Shown here: positions 55,542 to 64,000 of the stretch, piece after piece | Numbering within the stretch: position 1 is the stretch's first letter | Layout: each line of letters opens with the position of its first letter | NCBI GenBank assembly: GCA_010093605.1 | Contig: MU004202.1 | Location: 197,560 to 261,559 of the forward strand | DNA: 64,000 nt | Origin: Lophium mytilinum | Taxonomy: Eukaryota > Ascomycota > Dothideomycetes > Mytilinidiales > Mytilinidiaceae | Reading direction: 5' to 3' | Made by a program: the position numbers and the translations under genes | Notes under the pieces: generated by a model | Databases searched by the model: none | Told to the model about the DNA's origin: nothing | What the model saw: only the letters and a program-made list of their open reading frames with translations

Positions 55542-56537
55542 CTAGGCATTGAGCGCAACAGCACGCTTTTCGGGACCACACTCAGGCCAGCAGAATGGCG
55601 CCCCGCACCAGCCGGGGTGGCACTTGTCGGTGGTGGATGTGGCTTCACGAGCCTCGATCTCAACCGCACGCTTGCCATTTGGTCCGCACTCGGGATAGCA
55701 GAATGGCGCTCCGCACCAGCCGTGATTGCACTTGTCGGTGCTAGCCTCACGAGTCTCAACCTGGCGCTTCTCTGCCTCCATCTGGGCGCCAACCTCGCGA
55801 GCCCTGAGCTGGACCGCCTCGCCATCTTCACGAGCCTTGAGCTTGGTGGCCGCTGACGGCTTGCCTCCACCTGGAGCGCACTCGGGATAGCAGAACGGGG
55901 CGCTGCACCAGCCATGGCGGCACCGGCTCTCAGCGTCCGCATCGTTGTCAGTCGTAGCAACCTCCCGCTTGCCGTTGGGGCCGCACTCAGGATAGCAGAA
56001 CGGTGCGCCACACCAGCCGTGGTTGCACTTATCGGCGCTGGCCTCCTCACGAGCCTTGAGCTGAACCGCCTCGCCATCTTCGCGAGCCTTGAGCTTGACC
56101 GCCTCTGACGGCTTCGAGTTCCATCCAGCCGGACGGCACTTAGGATTGCAGACCCGGGCACCGCACCAGTGAGGTTCGCACCGGCTCTCAGTGTCCGCAT
56201 CGTTGTCAGTCGGAGGGGGGACCCACCAGTGTTGACGCTTCTCCGCAACGTCACGCTTCTCCTTGCCGTTGGGGCCGCACTCAGGGTAGCAGAACGGTGC
56301 GCCGCACCAGCCGTGGTTGCACTTGTCGGCGTCCGCAACGATGTCAGTCGGAGGAACCTCCTGACGCTTCTCCGCGACGTCACGCTTCTCCTTGCCGTTG
56401 GGGCCGCACTCCGGGGAGCAGAACGGGGCGCCGCACCAGCCGTGGTTGCAGTCGTCCGGGGTGGCTTCGGTAAATGGGAGTGCGGCGGCGAGGCCGATGA
56501 CGGCGGCGCCGGCGATGAGGAGGGTGGTGAGCTTCAT
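55542..56537 (-). CDS. Secreted seven-repeat, four-cysteine peptide precursor with dibasic processing sites
   Basis: A single exon of 331 aa. A signal peptide is plain (MKLTTLLIAGAAVIGLAAAL, then PFTEATPDD). Seven copies of a 15-residue core follow with pattern C-x3-W-C-x4-C-x-P-x-C; three are exactly CNHGWCGAPFCYPEC and the others vary (CSPEC, CEPHWCGARVCNPKC, CRHGWCSAPFC, CHPGWCGAPFCWPEC). Most are followed by GPNGKR or EKR, so a Kex2-type protease should cut between units; spacers carry acidic and EA-containing segments (VKLKAREDGEAVQLKA, EIEAREATSTTD). This is the layout of alpha-pheromone precursors, of other fungal KEX2-processed repeat proteins and of some RiPP precursors. The even Cys number suggests two disulfides per peptide. 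No modifying-enzyme gene is nearby. It has a TATA box and a repeat-rich leader. Confidence 0.85.
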   Translation of the reverse strand: MKLTTLLIAGAAVIGLAAALPFTEATPDDCNHGWCGAPFCSPECGPNGKEKRDVAEKRQEVPPTDIVADADKCNHGWCGAPFCYPECGPNGKEKRDVAEKRQHWWVPPPTDNDADTESRCEPHWCGARVCNPKCRPAGWNSKPSEAVKLKAREDGEAVQLKAREEASADKCNHGWCGAPFCYPECGPNGKREVATTDNDADAESRCRHGWCSAPFCYPECAPGGGKPSAATKLKAREDGEAVQLRAREVGAQMEAEKRQVETREASTDKCNHGWCGAPFCYPECGPNGKRAVEIEAREATSTTDKCHPGWCGAPFCWPECGPEKRAVALNA

Positions 56538-56635
56538 GGTTGTTGGTGAGAAGAGTGTTTGGTTGTAGGTTTTTTGGTGAGAGGAGTGTTTGGTAGTAAG
56601 TTGTTGGTGATAGAAGAGTGTTTGGTTTGGATGAG
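56538..56635 (-). promoter_or_regulatory. CA-rich 5' leader with a repeated 13-nt motif
   Basis: On the coding strand, ccaaacactc(t/c)tct occurs three times within 90 nt upstream of the ATG, mixed with caccaacaa blocks. CA-rich leaders of this kind are usual in strongly expressed secreted-protein genes of filamentous fungi. Confidence 0.6.
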
Positions 56636-56710
56636 TTGTGTTGAAGAGTGGTTTTTGGTGTGGGGTGTAGACGGTGAGGTGAGGAGTGGAGTAGAAGTGG
56701 AGGAGGGGGG

Positions 56711-56718
56711 TTTATATA
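56711..56718 (-). promoter_or_regulatory. TATA box of the repeat-precursor gene
   Basis: TATATAAA on the minus strand lies about 174 nt upstream of the start codon, leaving room for a leader of roughly 130-145 nt. Confidence 0.6.
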
Positions 56719-56929
56719 GGCCGCCTGATAGGAGGAGGTCGAGCGGGGGCAGCGTGACCTGTGACATCTGACACTGCTGTTGACCGCTTTTCACTGATAG
56801 ATAGGGACGGCGGATCACGGGTGGTAGAGTGGTAAAAGGCGGTCGGTAGGAGTTCACACTTTTTTTTCGCCGATAGAGGTGCTGCGACAAACTTTGAGCA
56901 GTTTCAGGTACAGCATTATTCATATTAAA

Positions 56930-57633
56930 CGCCCGTTAAGACATGGTAAGCTACGTCTAACAGTGCCTGAGAAATTTCCACTGGCTAATCAAGGGTCATC
57001 ATTCTTGCTCCCGTCAAAAATGCCTTGAGAAACTCTCAAGAACCTCGGAAGAATCAATGCAATCACCCAGAAATTTGGTGAGCTACCGGGACATTCATGA
57101 AGAGATATACATAGGCTATTCAAAGTTCATCCTCAAGCAAGTGAGGTAGGCGCGGGCAAAATTACGGGGTTCGACTCAAGCACCTGATACCAAGCGCTAT
57201 GAAAGCTGTTTAGACTTTGTGCACAAGCCGAAAGAGGCGCATGACGAAAGGAGGCCCCGAGTCATATTCAAGGGCTGTATATTGGTGCAGCTCCTAGTGA
57301 TCGACTTGCTGTAAATCTATACCATCGTCCAAAGACTGTGGTAGATAGCTGTATCTTGACTACCATTCTCTGTGTCGCCTCATTTCACATCTAGAAATTC
57401 GGCAAATGGTAAGCTCGCGAGGCCGCCTCAGACAGCATCAGAGAGGTCTACGCGGAGCAGACAAGTGACCAGCACTCCAGAGAGTTCTGCAAATACGGCG
57501 ATACGGCCAGAGCGGAGTCGAAAAGTTGCGCTATCAGAATTTATTTATCATTGTACTGCGCTAAACAATAGACATAGAAAAGTTCTCAAAACATCATTAT
57601 TCCACTCAGATCTCCCCCTCCTAAACATGAACG
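56930..57633. other. Intergenic region
   Basis: Upstream of the repeat-precursor gene. Only short frames are present; no gene is seen. Confidence 0.35.
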
Positions 57634-57790
57634 CATGAAAGAATTTCTAATCCTAGAATTGTGTATCATGAAAGCCTTTCCAATCCTAGAATCGTGGAAT
57701 CGGGTATCATGAATGACTTTCCAATCCTAGAATCGTATACCATGAACGACTTATCCGTTCCAGAATCATGTACCATGAACACGTTTGTTA
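57634..57790. repeat. Short imperfect tandem repeat
   Basis: Blocks of catgaa..., ttccaatcctagaatcgt and tatcatgaa recur about four times with a spacing near 40-47 bp, at the 3' side of the giant gene. Units are diverged. Confidence 0.75.
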
Positions 57791-57880
57791 AGATCCGAAG
57801 CGTGCTCCCAAACAGCCTAGGTGCTGTCGGAAGACACCTCCGGAAGCAACTACCTCATTTCAATAACAAAACATGAACGT

Positions 57881-60800
57881 TCAAGTGGCTGACGAGGTAG
57901 CGCTCGAGATAACGGAGGTGGTCGGAACGGCCGAGGCCTTTGAAGCGGCTGCGGTACTCGCTACCGCTGAGGCACCCGAAACAGGCGAGGTACTCGATAT
58001 GGCTGGGGTGCTCGAGGTAGCCGGGGAAGTGCTCGGAATAACTGAAGTGGCGAAAGTGGTGCTCGTAAAGGCAGAGGTAGTTGAAGCCGCAGAAGTGCTG
58101 TTCCAATCAACTACCGGGGGTTGGAAAATGGGCGGTCCGTTTGGTGGTCCGTTTGGTGGTCCGTTGGGCGGCCCGGCGTTGTGATTGCATGGCGGCATAC
58201 AAGGTGGAATACAAGGCTGACAGCAAGGGTGACAATTTCCTTGGCCGCCGTTCCAACCACAGGGGGGTCCTCCAGCCGCTGGGTCTTGGGTGCCGCCGCC
58301 GCTGTTGGGGGGTCCTCCAGAAGCTGGGTCTTGCGGCGGGAGGGTAGTAGTAGGAGCATTTGTAGACGAAGTAGCAGATGAACTGGCAGACGAGCTAGCA
58401 GACGTAATGGTTGACGAGGGGTTTCCAGACGTTGAGGCCAGCGTAGGGGGGGCAGTGGTAGACGCAGTGGGCGACGCAGCGGTAGACGCAGTGGTAGACG
58501 TAGTGGTGGACGCCACATTAGCCGCAGCGTTAGACGCAGCGTTAGACGCAGCGTTAGACGCCACGTTAGACGCAATGGTCGATGCGGCCTGACGCCGAAT
58601 GAGATTGGCTTCAGTTGATGTTGCCGGAGACGACGGGGAGCTCGAAACGGCTGAGGCCTCCGAAGCGGCTACGGAACTCGCTACGGATGAGGCACCTGAA
58701 GTGGGCGAGGCATTCGAAACGGCTGCGGAACTAACGGCTGCGGAACTCGCTATGGCTGAGGCACCTGAAACGGACGAGGGACCTAGACTGGCCGAAGTGC
58801 TCGGAAAGGCTGAGGTAGTCGACATGACTGAGGTGCTGTTCCAATCAACCACGGGGGGCTGGAAGACTGGCGGTCCATTGGGCGGCCCGTTAGGCGGCCC
58901 GGCGTTGTGATTACAAGGCGGAATACATGGTGGAACACAAGGCGGACTACATGGCGGAACACAAGGCGGACAGCAAGGATGACAGTTTCCAGCGGGTACG
59001 TCGTTCCCAGCGCCAGAATTTGCATCGTCAGGATTGCCAAAGTTGGGATTGTTAGCTGGGTCTGGCGTTGGGCGGGCTGTGGTAGATGATGTAGCCGATG
59101 AGGTACCATGCGTTGGAGGGGCGCTAGGAGACGGAGTGGTCGATAAGGGGGCCGTGGTAGTCGGATTTGTCGATGCGGCCTGACGCCGAAGGAGGGTAGC
59201 GCCCATAATGAACGAGGTCGGCTTCGCCAACGATGAGGTGACGTATCTGTCCGTGGGAAAAACAAAGTCACAGTCTTTAACGCGCAGGGCACTCCACACC
59301 CTTGGGTTAAAAACCGGTGCCGGGAGAGTATCCCCCTTTCTTCTGAAAACGCAGTTGCCCCGGCCCGTAAGGCCTAGATGGTAGGTGACGCCCATACAGT
59401 TGTCGTCGCCATCGCAGTCGTCGATACATTCGCGAGGAGTTTGGTAGTCGAATGAGGGGGCGTCTTCATCACTGCTAGGATACTCAACACCGCAGGAGAC
59501 TCTGTAGAGCTTGCGTTCCTGCGTCTGATAGCACCCGGCCTCGCCAACGCCATACCGACTTTCCCCATTACACAGATCGTTCTTCAACCATTTGACGTCC
59601 CCGGAAAGCTTTTCTCTACTCTCTTCCTTAGTAGTGAAATGGGTCTTGTCGGGCTGAGGACACTTGTCAACCTTCGCGGCGCTCCAAATGGCAGAGTCTT
59701 GGCTCGGCACTCCGTGCCCCCACTTGAGCCAGCAGGTGCCGCGAGGGTCGGTCTGATTATCTGTTGCATTGAACCCGATCAGATTGCATTCCTTGCTATT
59801 GTTACACTTCTGAAGACAAGTGCTCCAAGAACTATTGGTATATTTGATATCTTCTTCACCAGTGAAGTCGACGCCGCAGGAGAGAGCGTAGAAGCTCCCA
59901 TCGTCCGTCTGCCAGCATCCGTCGGCACCGGCGCCAGACCACAAGTGATCATTTGGGCAAGGTCTTTCATTGGTGCCCACTGCGGTGGGTTCCAGCTCTT
60001 TCGAATTGATCCTCGTTGAAGTGGGTTTCAGTTTCCTGCTCTCGGAGACGCTCGGGGAGCTTATATGGTCTTTCTGAACTGGCTCCTGTCTCCTTCTTAA
60101 TTCGGGCGTAGCTGTTAATTCGGGGGTAGCTGTTGAGGTGGAAAGACGCGAGCGGGCGGTATTGCTTGCGGGGTCCGAGCCGGTGCTATTTATACCGGGC
60201 ATGACATTACCAGAGGGATAGGTGCCTGAACCACCTTCTGGAGGACCTCCTCCTGACTCACCGCACGAACCGCATTCCGAGCCATCGCATGAATCACCAC
60301 ACGAACCACAGCCCCAGCCACAGCCCGAGCCATCGCCTTGACCACCACCGCCTCCCGAGCCACCGCCCGAAGCGACAGTGACAGTAGCGACAGAAGAGAC
60401 AGTGACGTAGGCGACTGGGGTGACAGTGACGGTACCGACGTCAGTAACGGTAAAGATGTGAGTCCCAGAAGGCTCGAGGATGGTTAGCGTCTGGGTGGTA
60501 GTATAGATTGAAGCAGGTATGATAGTGACGGTATAGGCGTCAGTGAGGACGTCAGTGATAGTAGCGGTGTGAGTCTTAGTGCGCTCAGTGATTTTTAGCG
60601 TCCGGGTTGTAGTTCGCAACGACGTTTTGGTCGTAACACTGGGCGTCGTTTTGGTTGTCGTTTTGGTAGTGGTTTTGGTAGTGGTTGTGGGGACCGTGAC
60701 GGTAGCGAGGGAAGTGAGGACGGAAGTGATGGTAGTGACGCGAGTCGTAGCAGGCTCAGTGATGCTCAACGTCTGGGTTGTCGTTCGCACTGACGTTTTG

Positions 60801-63137
60801 GTCGAAAGTTTGAGCGAAGTTGTGGTCGTAGTTCTGGGGACCGTGACGGTGGCGACGGACGTAAGAGTGGTGACGCGAGTCCCAGAGGGCTCTGAGACGG
60901 TGAACGTTTGAGTGGTGGTATAGACCGAAGGCGAAGGCGAGAGCGTCACGGTAGCTAGAGAAGTGACAGTGGCGACGGACGTAAGAGTGGTGACACGAGT
61001 CCCAGAGGGCTCTGAGACGGTGAACGTCTGCGTGGTGGTATAGACCGAAGGCGAAGGCGAGAGAGTCACGGTAGCTAGAGAAGTGACAGTGGCGATGGAC
61101 GTAAGAGTGGTGACACGAGTCCCAGAGGGCTCAGAGACTGTGAACGTCTGGGTTGTCGTTCGCACTGAAGTTTTGGTCGAAAGTCTGAGCGAAGTAGTAG
61201 TCGTAGTTGTAGTTGTAGGGACGGTGACGGTAGCGACGGAAGTGATGGTAGTACGACGAGTCCCAGAAGGCTCGGAAACCGTAAAAGTTTGAGTGGTGGA
61301 ATATACCGAGGGACTGGGCGAGAGAGTCACGGTAGCTAAAGAAGTGACGGTAGCGAGAGAAGTGACAGTAACGAGGCGAGTCCCTGAGGGCTCGGTAGAA
61401 GTCAGCGTTTGAGTGGTGGTGTAGACCGAAGGCGAGAGAGTCAAGGTGGCAACGGAAGTCACTGTAATAAGGCGGGTCCCTGAGGGCTCAGTGGAGGTCA
61501 ACGTCTGAGTGGTGGTATAGATCGAAGGCGGGAGAGTCACGGTAGCAACGGAAGTGATGGTACTAAGGCGGGTCCCCGAGGGCTCCGAAACGGTGAACGT
61601 CTGAGTGGTGGTGTAGACCGAAGGATCAGGCGAAGGCGACGGCGAGACGGTCACAGTAGCGACGGAAGTGATGGTAGTGACTCGAGTCCCAGAGGGCTCA
61701 GAGACTGTAAATGTCTGCGTGGTGGTATATACCGACGTCTTCGTGACGGTATCTACCGCCGTCTGTGTGGTGGCAGATCCCGGTGGAGGGGAAGGCGAGA
61801 GAGTGACGGTAAGGACATCAGTGACGGTAGTGACGGACGGAGTGGCAGCGGCATTGCTGTCTGAAGGTGAGAGAGTGACGGTAAGGACGTCAGTAAGGGT
61901 GAGAACGGATTGAGTGGCAGCGGTGTTGCTGGCCGAAGACGTGAGAGTGACCGTAAGGACGTCAGTGATGGTAGTGACAGACGGGACGGTGTTGCTACCC
62001 GAGTTCGGGAGAGTGAGGGTAAGGACGTCAGTGAGAGTCAGGACACCTGTGACGGTATCGGCGGGCTCAGTGAGGGTACGGACGTCCGTGACGGTTTTTG
62101 GGGGGTCAGTGAGGGTACGGACGTCTGTGACGGTATTTCCAGGCGCAGTGAGGGTACGGACGTCTGTGACGGTATTTCCGGGCGCAGTGAGGGTACGGAC
62201 GTCTGTGACGGTCTTGGCGGGCTCAGTGAGGGTACGGACGTCTATGACGGTATTGGCGGGCGGAATGGAAGCGGTGTTGCTGGCCAAAGGCGGACGAGTG
62301 AGGGTGAGGACGTCAGTGACGGTAGTAGCGAAAGTTCCTTCGGACACGGTGATTTTTACGGTCTCAGTGTCAGTATAGCGCGAGGGACCCCGATCAGAGG
62401 TGACGGTAACCGTGTAAGGGGAAGCCGTATGTCCTTTATGACCAGGATTTCCATGATGAGGACTTCCAGCGCCGTGGCTCCCAGGACGATGAGCACCGGG
62501 ATGATGGCCTTGAGGACCATCGCCTTTATGACCATGGCTAGAGCGGAATGATCCCACATGCGGGAGCTCGTGGCCCTTTTCCTGGCCTTGTTGATTGGGC
62601 GTCTTGTTTTCCCAAAAGAGCCCATAGCCGTTCTCAAGGTCTTTTTGATCGGGCATCTCGTTCTCGTGAAATGTAAAGATGACATTCTGCTCGTAGCTTG
62701 GATCGAGCCCAGCACGTTTCTCGACAGAAGGTCTAGCCGCGGTCCCGCAGTATCTTTGGGTGCAGACCGTCGGAGCCGGAGTGGCAGCGACGCTGGAGAG
62801 TTGCTCTGAGGCGACCTTGCCATAACCGAGGGCGCTGACACTAGCTGGCACGAGCTGAAAACCAATTAGCACCGTGCGGAAGAGAAGGAGAAGGGTGTTG
62901 AGACAGAGGAGATCGGCGTGGTGAAAAGGGCTTTAAGCATAAAGGTTTGCGAGCTCACGAGCTAAGGATCATTGTCAGCAGGCAGAACCTCAACGGCGTA
63001 GTCGCTTCTATGTGAATGCAGAGAGACCGTCGATTCAATTGGCAGCAAAGGGTCGCCCATACGCACGCGAAAGTGAGACTTACCGACGCAGAGAGCGCTA
63101 TGAAGCCGCTGAGAGCCCATCTACTTCCTCGGACCAT
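57881..63137 (-). CDS. Giant secreted Thr-rich mucin/adhesin with two PAN-like modules
   Basis: Exon 1 (63137-63084) encodes MVRGSRWALSGFIALSAS; after a 229-nt intron (donor gtaagt, branch gctaat, acceptor ttttcag) exon 2 (62854-57881) continues LVPASVSALGYGK. Total 1675 aa with a signal peptide; without this splice no in-frame Met exists at the start. A His/Gly-rich part precedes about 650 residues of Thr/Val/Ser repeats: six 13-residue units like NTVTDVRTLTAPG and about eleven longer units centred on TFTVSEPSGTRVTTLTSVAT, likely heavily O-mannosylated. A Gly/Cys segment follows, then two PAN/apple-like modules (about 980-1085 and 1110-1213, each with paired Cys), a Ser/Ala/Thr-rich region and two Cys-Pro blocks (CHPCCPPCVPPCSPPC type, then NHNAGPPNGPPNGPP). 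It is probably a cell-wall or surface protein; no GPI signal is clear. Confidence 0.8.
60841..61200. repeat. 120-bp coding repeat, three near-identical units
   Basis: Units beginning at 60841, 60961 and 61081 (gtgac.gtggcga.ggacgtaa) repeat at exactly 120 bp (40 codons) with few differences; the third diverges in its second half. They lie inside the Thr-rich region of the giant gene. Confidence 0.9.
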
Positions 63138-63455
63138 AGTGCAAGAAGGTGCTGCAGCCGATACAGCAGGCTTCTGGGAAACTTCCGGGATGTCAAAACG
63201 ACAGAATGGCTTTCCAAAGGACGTAGATCGAGGGGTACCATTTGCTAAGAGACATGAGAGGACGTGTGGCTGGGCTCTCGTGGAAGCAATTCTCTACCAA
63301 GGAAACAAGGAACAAATAAAGCACTAAATAAGAAAGATCGTAAGGCGCATCGTCCATAGACCTAACGATTGACATTAATAGCATAAAACGGTCAGAGCAG
63401 GATGGGCCGCTGCGGGGAGGGAGGCCTCGTACTTGCATGAAGCTGTTCGCCGAGT
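63138..63455. other. Upstream flank of the giant gene
   Basis: Presumably the promoter of the giant secreted-protein gene. No TATA box or other motif was identified with confidence. Confidence 0.35.
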
Positions 63456-63838
63456 CTATAAGCGTACAACGGATGGTATTTTCGGGCATGGCCCGCAATT
63501 TCCGAGAGCGATTCGAAGATTGCAAACAAGCATTCCGCAAGTATGCCTGAGATTGAGTTCGCCGGCCGCGAGACATCCATCAATGCCTCGAGGATACTGT
63601 TCTGACGCAATACACGGGTCAGCTGTTAGCTCCATCTTAAACAACGCTGCTGCTGATGAATGCATCGTCTGCCATGCAGCAGGTGTTTGCTCAAAGATTG
63701 GTCTCGGACCACTCGCCTGGGCCGACAATAGATTTGTTGCCAGCTGATTTTAGCGTGCACCAATCGGTGATCTTGGCAGCCCCACCGGGCATTGCTGAAC
63801 CACGGGTAGTCAAGTCGGGAACCTTTACTTACCTTCAT
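63456..63838 (-). CDS. Possible small Cys-rich protein, 97 aa (weak)
   Basis: A six-base first exon ATGAAG (63838-63833), in a good start context (tacc) and directly followed by a perfect gtaagt donor, joins in phase to 63743-63456 through the acceptor aaatcag. The product would begin MKLATNLLSAQASGPR and contain six cysteines in its second half (DPCIASEQYPRGIDGC, RHTCGMLVC, GNCGPCPK). It lacks a clear hydrophobic signal core, so secretion is doubtful and the whole model may be accidental. It is included because of the splice signals and the Cys pattern. Confidence 0.25.
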
Positions 63839-64000
63839 GGTAGAAAGTGGGCACCTGTCAGGAACGCAGGGGTGTGGGCGAGTTGAAGGTATACATTTTG
63901 GAACTTTTTTACTTTTTTCTTCTGGTAAGTGTCAGCGGAACGGAGTTCGTGAGGAAGGGACGCAGAAAACCATGGGACTCGATCTTACTACCTCGTCACA
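63839..64000. other. Right edge of the window
   Basis: Nothing recognised; the sequence is cut by the window end. Confidence 0.3.

Noticed and set aside
57160-57200. tRNA-like ggggttcgactc
   Set aside because: The flanks cannot form the T-arm and acceptor stems, and no D-arm or anticodon arm is found upstream.
61910-62551. Plus-strand repetitive frames antisense to the giant gene (GTDVCDGISGRSE type)
   Set aside because: They arise from the Thr-repeat coding of the minus strand; only the minus strand has a signal peptide and cysteine modules.

Overview
The window comes from a filamentous ascomycete (Pezizomycotina). The evidence is the many short spliceosomal introns (about 45-90 nt, GT..AG, CTAAC/CTGAC-like branch sites), two HET-domain genes, a fungal BTB/POZ protein, fungal-type ArgJ, SMP3 and PGS1 enzymes, a KEX2-type repeat precursor, and gene-poor islands filled with short inverted-repeat elements. 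Dothideomycetes is a guess, not something the sequence proves. I saw no rRNA, tRNA, CRISPR array or retroelement. Exon boundaries were read by eye from splice signals and reading phase; in the multi-exon genes below the exon lengths sum to whole codons.

Layout. 0.4-7.7 kb: a hypothetical gene, a charged nuclear-looking protein, a four-exon ubiquitin hydrolase with a C-terminal CaaX box, and divergently from it the mitochondrial ribosomal protein uL5m. 7.7-12.6 kb: a 107-bp duplication, HET gene 1 and a small membrane protein. 12.8-16.6 kb: ArgJ (arginine synthesis) with a pair of Gcn4/CPC1-type sites upstream, then an MFS sugar transporter. 16.6-23.7 kb: an accessory island with a relic of a HET gene 3' end, HET gene 2 (with a perfect hairpin in its coding sequence), a damaged F-box gene, inverted-repeat elements and a decayed minisatellite. 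23.7-28.9 kb: PEX3, tandem repeats, a BTB protein with a 9-bp minisatellite in its intron, and a small conserved-looking protein. 29.3-38.8 kb: SMP3 (GPI anchor), SKP1, a coiled-coil protein, PGS1 (cardiolipin pathway) and NDUFA12 (complex I) built from eight tiny exons including a 7-nt one. 40.2-53.7 kb: a large ABCC transporter, two tandem paralogues of an unrecognised family, a multi-spanning membrane protein and a UBA-like ubiquitin-binding-type protein. 54-63.1 kb: ADI1 (methionine salvage), then two secreted-protein genes: a seven-repeat, four-cysteine, dibasic-processed precursor and a 1675-residue Thr-rich mucin/adhesin with two PAN-like modules.

The housekeeping genes belong to separate pathways and are not a cluster: mitochondrion (uL5m, ArgJ, PGS1, NDUFA12), peroxisome (PEX3), ER glycolipid synthesis (SMP3) and ubiquitin (USP, SKP1, F-box relic, UBA protein). 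The most interesting material is the repeat precursor at 55.5-56.5 kb beside the giant cell-surface gene, the microexon structure of NDUFA12, the prenylation motif on the deubiquitinase, the unknown tandem paralogues, and the paired inverted-repeat element found in two long composite copies.
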